The notes beneath the pieces are model-generated. The model was given only the letters and a program-made list of their open reading frames with translations. It ran no database searches and was not told the DNA's origin. From an uncultured Marmoricola sp. (GTDB lineage Bacteria > Actinomycetota > Actinomycetes > Propionibacteriales > Nocardioidaceae), in contig NZ_CALTZE010000009.1 in assembly GCF_943913695.1 (NCBI RefSeq), positions 1 to 43,156 on the forward strand: a stretch of DNA of 43,156 nucleotides, given 5' to 3'. Each line of letters opens with the position of its first letter. Position 1 is the stretch's first letter. A program made the translations under genes and the position numbers. Positions 41,427 through 43,156 of the stretch are shown here, piece by piece.

Positions 41427-42557
41427 TCAGTCCTGGCCGCAGAGAGCGGGCTTCGCGCCCCGCGGGTTGGCGCAGCAGCCGACGCCACAGACGTCCCACG
41501 ACGGCGTCCCGGTGCTGACCGGACGTGCGGGCTCCTCCCCCCGCTCGGCGGCCGCGCGCTCGAGCAGGAGCTCGCGCACCATCGCCACGAAGCGGGGGTC
41601 GGTCCCGGCCGTCGCGGCGCGGGCCACCGGCAGGCCCAGCTCGGCCGCCGTCTGTCTGGCCTCGGTGTCGAGGTCGTAGATGACCTCCATGTGGTCGGAG
41701 ACGAAGCCGATCGGCACCATCACCGCACCCGGCACGCCGCGCTCGCTCAGCAGACCGAGGTGGTCGTTGACGTCGGGCTCGAGCCACGGCACGTGCGGAG
41801 GACCCGAGCGCGAGCAGTAGACCAGCTCGTGGGGATGCTCGCGCCCCGTCTCCTCGCGGACCCGCTCCACGACCCGCGCGACGACCTGCTGGTGCTGCTC
41901 GACGTACGCCGGCTCCGGCTGCGTGGGCGGGCCGCTCGCGTCGGCCATGGTGAGCGGGATCGAGTGGGTCACGAAGACCAGGTGGGCCCCCTCCCGCGCC
42001 GCCTCGGGCAGCTCGGCGAGCCCGGCGAGCGTCGCGTCGACGCAGGGCTCCACGAACCCCGGGTGGTTGTAGTAGTGGCGCAGCTTGTCGAGGCGGGGCT
42101 CCGCTCCCCCGTCGAGCTCGGCGATCGCGGTCGCGAGGTTCTCGCGGTACTGCCGGCAGCCGCTGTAGGAGGAGTAGGCGCTGGTGAAGAAGGCCGCCGC
42201 CCGCGTCACGCCGTCGGCGCGCATCTCGGCCAGCGCGTCGGTGAGGTAGGGGTCCCAGTTGCGGTTGCCCCAGTAGACCGGGATCTCGACGCCGGCCGCG
42301 GCGAGGTCCTCGCGCAGCGCCGCCAGCAGCGCGCGGTTCTGGTCGTTGATGGGGCTGCGGCCGCCGAAGGAGTAGTAGTGCTCGCCGACCTCCTCCAGCC
42401 GGGCGTCGGGGATGTCCTTGCCGCGGGTCACGTTGCGCAGGAACGGCACCACGTCCTCGGGCCGCTCAGGCCCGCCGAAGGAGACCAGCAGCAGGGCGTC
42501 GTAGGGCGTGGTACCTGAGGTCGTGACAGAGGTGACATCTGGGCGCGAGGAGGCCAT
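41427..42557 (-). CDS. hemH: Ferrochelatase with C-terminal Fe-S cysteines (coproporphyrin type)
   Basis: This encodes 376 residues that insert ferrous iron into a porphyrin. Actinobacteria use the coproporphyrin-dependent branch, so the product should be coprohaem (CpfC). Marks of the family: YDALLLVSFGGPERPEDVVP, YWGNRNWDPYLTDAL, TSAYSSYSGCRQYREN, VFVTHSIPLTM and IGFVSDHMEVIYDLD, with the catalytic His and Glu regions. The C-terminus has Cys357, Cys361, Cys362 and Cys373 (CGVGCC; PALCGQD), likely [2Fe-2S] ligands as in mycobacterial enzymes. The start lies 23 bp from the divergent MFS start and both share a palindromic -10. Confidence 0.95.
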   Translation of the reverse strand: MASSRPDVTSVTTSGTTPYDALLLVSFGGPERPEDVVPFLRNVTRGKDIPDARLEEVGEHYYSFGGRSPINDQNRALLAALREDLAAAGVEIPVYWGNRNWDPYLTDALAEMRADGVTRAAAFFTSAYSSYSGCRQYRENLATAIAELDGGAEPRLDKLRHYYNHPGFVEPCVDATLAGLAELPEAAREGAHLVFVTHSIPLTMADASGPPTQPEPAYVEQHQQVVARVVERVREETGREHPHELVYCSRSGPPHVPWLEPDVNDHLGLLSERGVPGAVMVPIGFVSDHMEVIYDLDTEARQTAAELGLPVARAATAGTDPRFVAMVRELLLERAAAERGEEPARPVSTGTPSWDVCGVGCCANPRGAKPALCGQD

Positions 42558-42563
42558 GGGACC

Positions 42564-42573
42564 AGCCTAGGCT
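42564..42573. promoter_or_regulatory. Palindromic bidirectional -10 box
   Basis: AGCCTAGGCT reads TAGGCT on both strands. On the plus strand TAGGCT (42568-42573) ends seven bases before the MFS ATG at 42581. On the minus strand it ends six bases before the hemH ATG at 42557. A single 10-bp palindrome can thus supply leaderless -10 boxes for both genes. Confidence 0.6.
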
Positions 42574-42580
42574 CGCCCCG

Positions 42581-43156
42581 ATGCTCACCTCCTACCGCCG
42601 GGTCTTCGCCCACCCCGGCGCCGCCGCCTTCTCCGGCACCGGGCTGGTCGCCCGGCTCCCGGTGTCGATGATGACGCTCGGGATCGTGCTGCTCGTGAGC
42701 ACGCTGAGCGGTTCCTACGCGCTCGCCGGGCAGGTCTCGGCCGCCTACATCATCGGCAACGCGGCCTTCGCGATCCTGCACGGTCGGCTGGCCGACCGGT
42801 TCGGCCAGCTCCTCGTGCTCGGTGCCGACGTGGTGGTCTTCGGGCTCTCCTCCAGCCTGATGGTGGTGGCGATCTCGGAGGGCTGGGCGACGCCGTGGCC
42901 GCACCTGCTGGCGATGCTGGCCGGGGTCGCGCAGCCGCAGATCGGCACGCTGGTGCGCTCGCGCTGGGCGCACCTGCTCGACGACGCGGGCGAGCGCCAC
43001 ACCGCCTTCGCGGTGGAGAGCGTGGCCGACGAGGTCGTCTTCGTCACCGGGCCGGCGCTGGTGACCTACCTCTCGACGGTCTTCGCGCCGCAGTCCGGGC
43101 TGGTCGTGGCGATCACCGCGGGCACGCTCGGTGCCGCGGCGCTGGCCGTGCAGCGG
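42581..43156 (+). CDS. MFS transporter, truncated by the window end
   Basis: The first 192 codons of an open frame that runs off the right edge without a stop. The protein begins MLTSYRRVFAHPGAAAFSGT. Hydrophobic segments include MMTLGIVLLVSTLSGSYALA, AYIIGNAAFAILHG, then the MFS loop motif GRLADRFGQ, and VLGADVVVFGLSSSLMVVAI. SVADEVVFVTGPALVTYLST fits the later part of the N-terminal six-helix half. The family is major facilitator superfamily; the substrate cannot be told. It diverges from hemH with a 23-bp gap. Confidence 0.88.
   Translation, partial: MLTSYRRVFAHPGAAAFSGTGLVARLPVSMMTLGIVLLVSTLSGSYALAGQVSAAYIIGNAAFAILHGRLADRFGQLLVLGADVVVFGLSSSLMVVAISEGWATPWPHLLAMLAGVAQPQIGTLVRSRWAHLLDDAGERHTAFAVESVADEVVFVTGPALVTYLSTVFAPQSGLVVAITAGTLGAAALAVQR

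Overview
The window is high-GC actinobacterial DNA, most likely from Nocardioides or a close relative (Nocardioidaceae). The signs are many GTG starts, leaderless promoters with TAGNNT -10 boxes, DtxR/IdeR and LexA boxes of actinobacterial type, and gene order shared with mycobacteria: the fadA2/fabG4/htdX set and the dxs and TRAM-methyltransferase/APC/ceoBC/DUF3159/OB/DUF3710/dut/DUF3093/DUF4193 block. The genus is an inference from gene content, not from a search.

Region A (1 to about 4930) is the integrase-proximal part of an integrated mobile element whose other end lies left of the window. It is visibly richer in A and T than the rest. It holds a small operon behind two identical 14-bp palindromes (a 43-residue cysteine protein, then a protein with an ArdA-like antirestriction C-terminus), small membrane proteins, a ribbon-helix-helix protein, two tiny Ser/Lys/Gly-rich genes including a YjzC-like one, two DnaA-box-like sequences, and a large serine recombinase. 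The recombinase start codon lies about 35 bp from the junction, where the element has cut a chromosomal ATP-dependent DNA ligase gene. Only the last 90 codons of that ligase remain here.

Region B (4931-11772) returns to the chromosome: ligase remnant, PH-domain protein, DUF222/HNH protein, then a fatty-acid block (TetR regulator, fadA2, fabG4, htdX) with a clear TetR operator.

Region C (11773-22960) holds a secreted M23 peptidase with C-terminal repeats, tesB, a PAC2 protein, a lipoprotein zinc peptidase, dxs, a NUDIX hydrolase, a conserved unknown gene under a perfect LexA box, a YCII/DGPF protein paired with an ECF42-type sigma factor, an XdhC-like Rossmann protein, an Erm-like rRNA methyltransferase with a possible leader ORF, and a thiamine pair (YjbQ plus a DUF77 thiamine-binding protein).

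Region D (23036-32100) has a PAS sensor kinase, aconitase and a four-gene siderophore ABC importer. DtxR/IdeR-like boxes lie before both aconitase and the importer, which suggests joint iron control.

Region E (32157-43156) has an ERCC4 nuclease fused to an Lsr2-type DNA-binding tail, the TRAM methyltransferase, a KimA-like APC transporter divergent from the ceoB-ceoC potassium-uptake regulators, the DUF3159/OB-fold/DUF3710/dut operon (4-bp overlaps throughout), DUF3093, DUF4235, DUF4193, an Fe-S ferrochelatase, and a truncated MFS gene. The last two share a palindromic two-way promoter.

No rRNA, tRNA, CRISPR array or insertion-sequence transposase was seen. I found no clearly new multi-gene system. 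The best leads are the ligase-interrupting element with its palindrome-controlled operon, the ERCC4-Lsr2 fusion and the LexA-controlled unknown gene.
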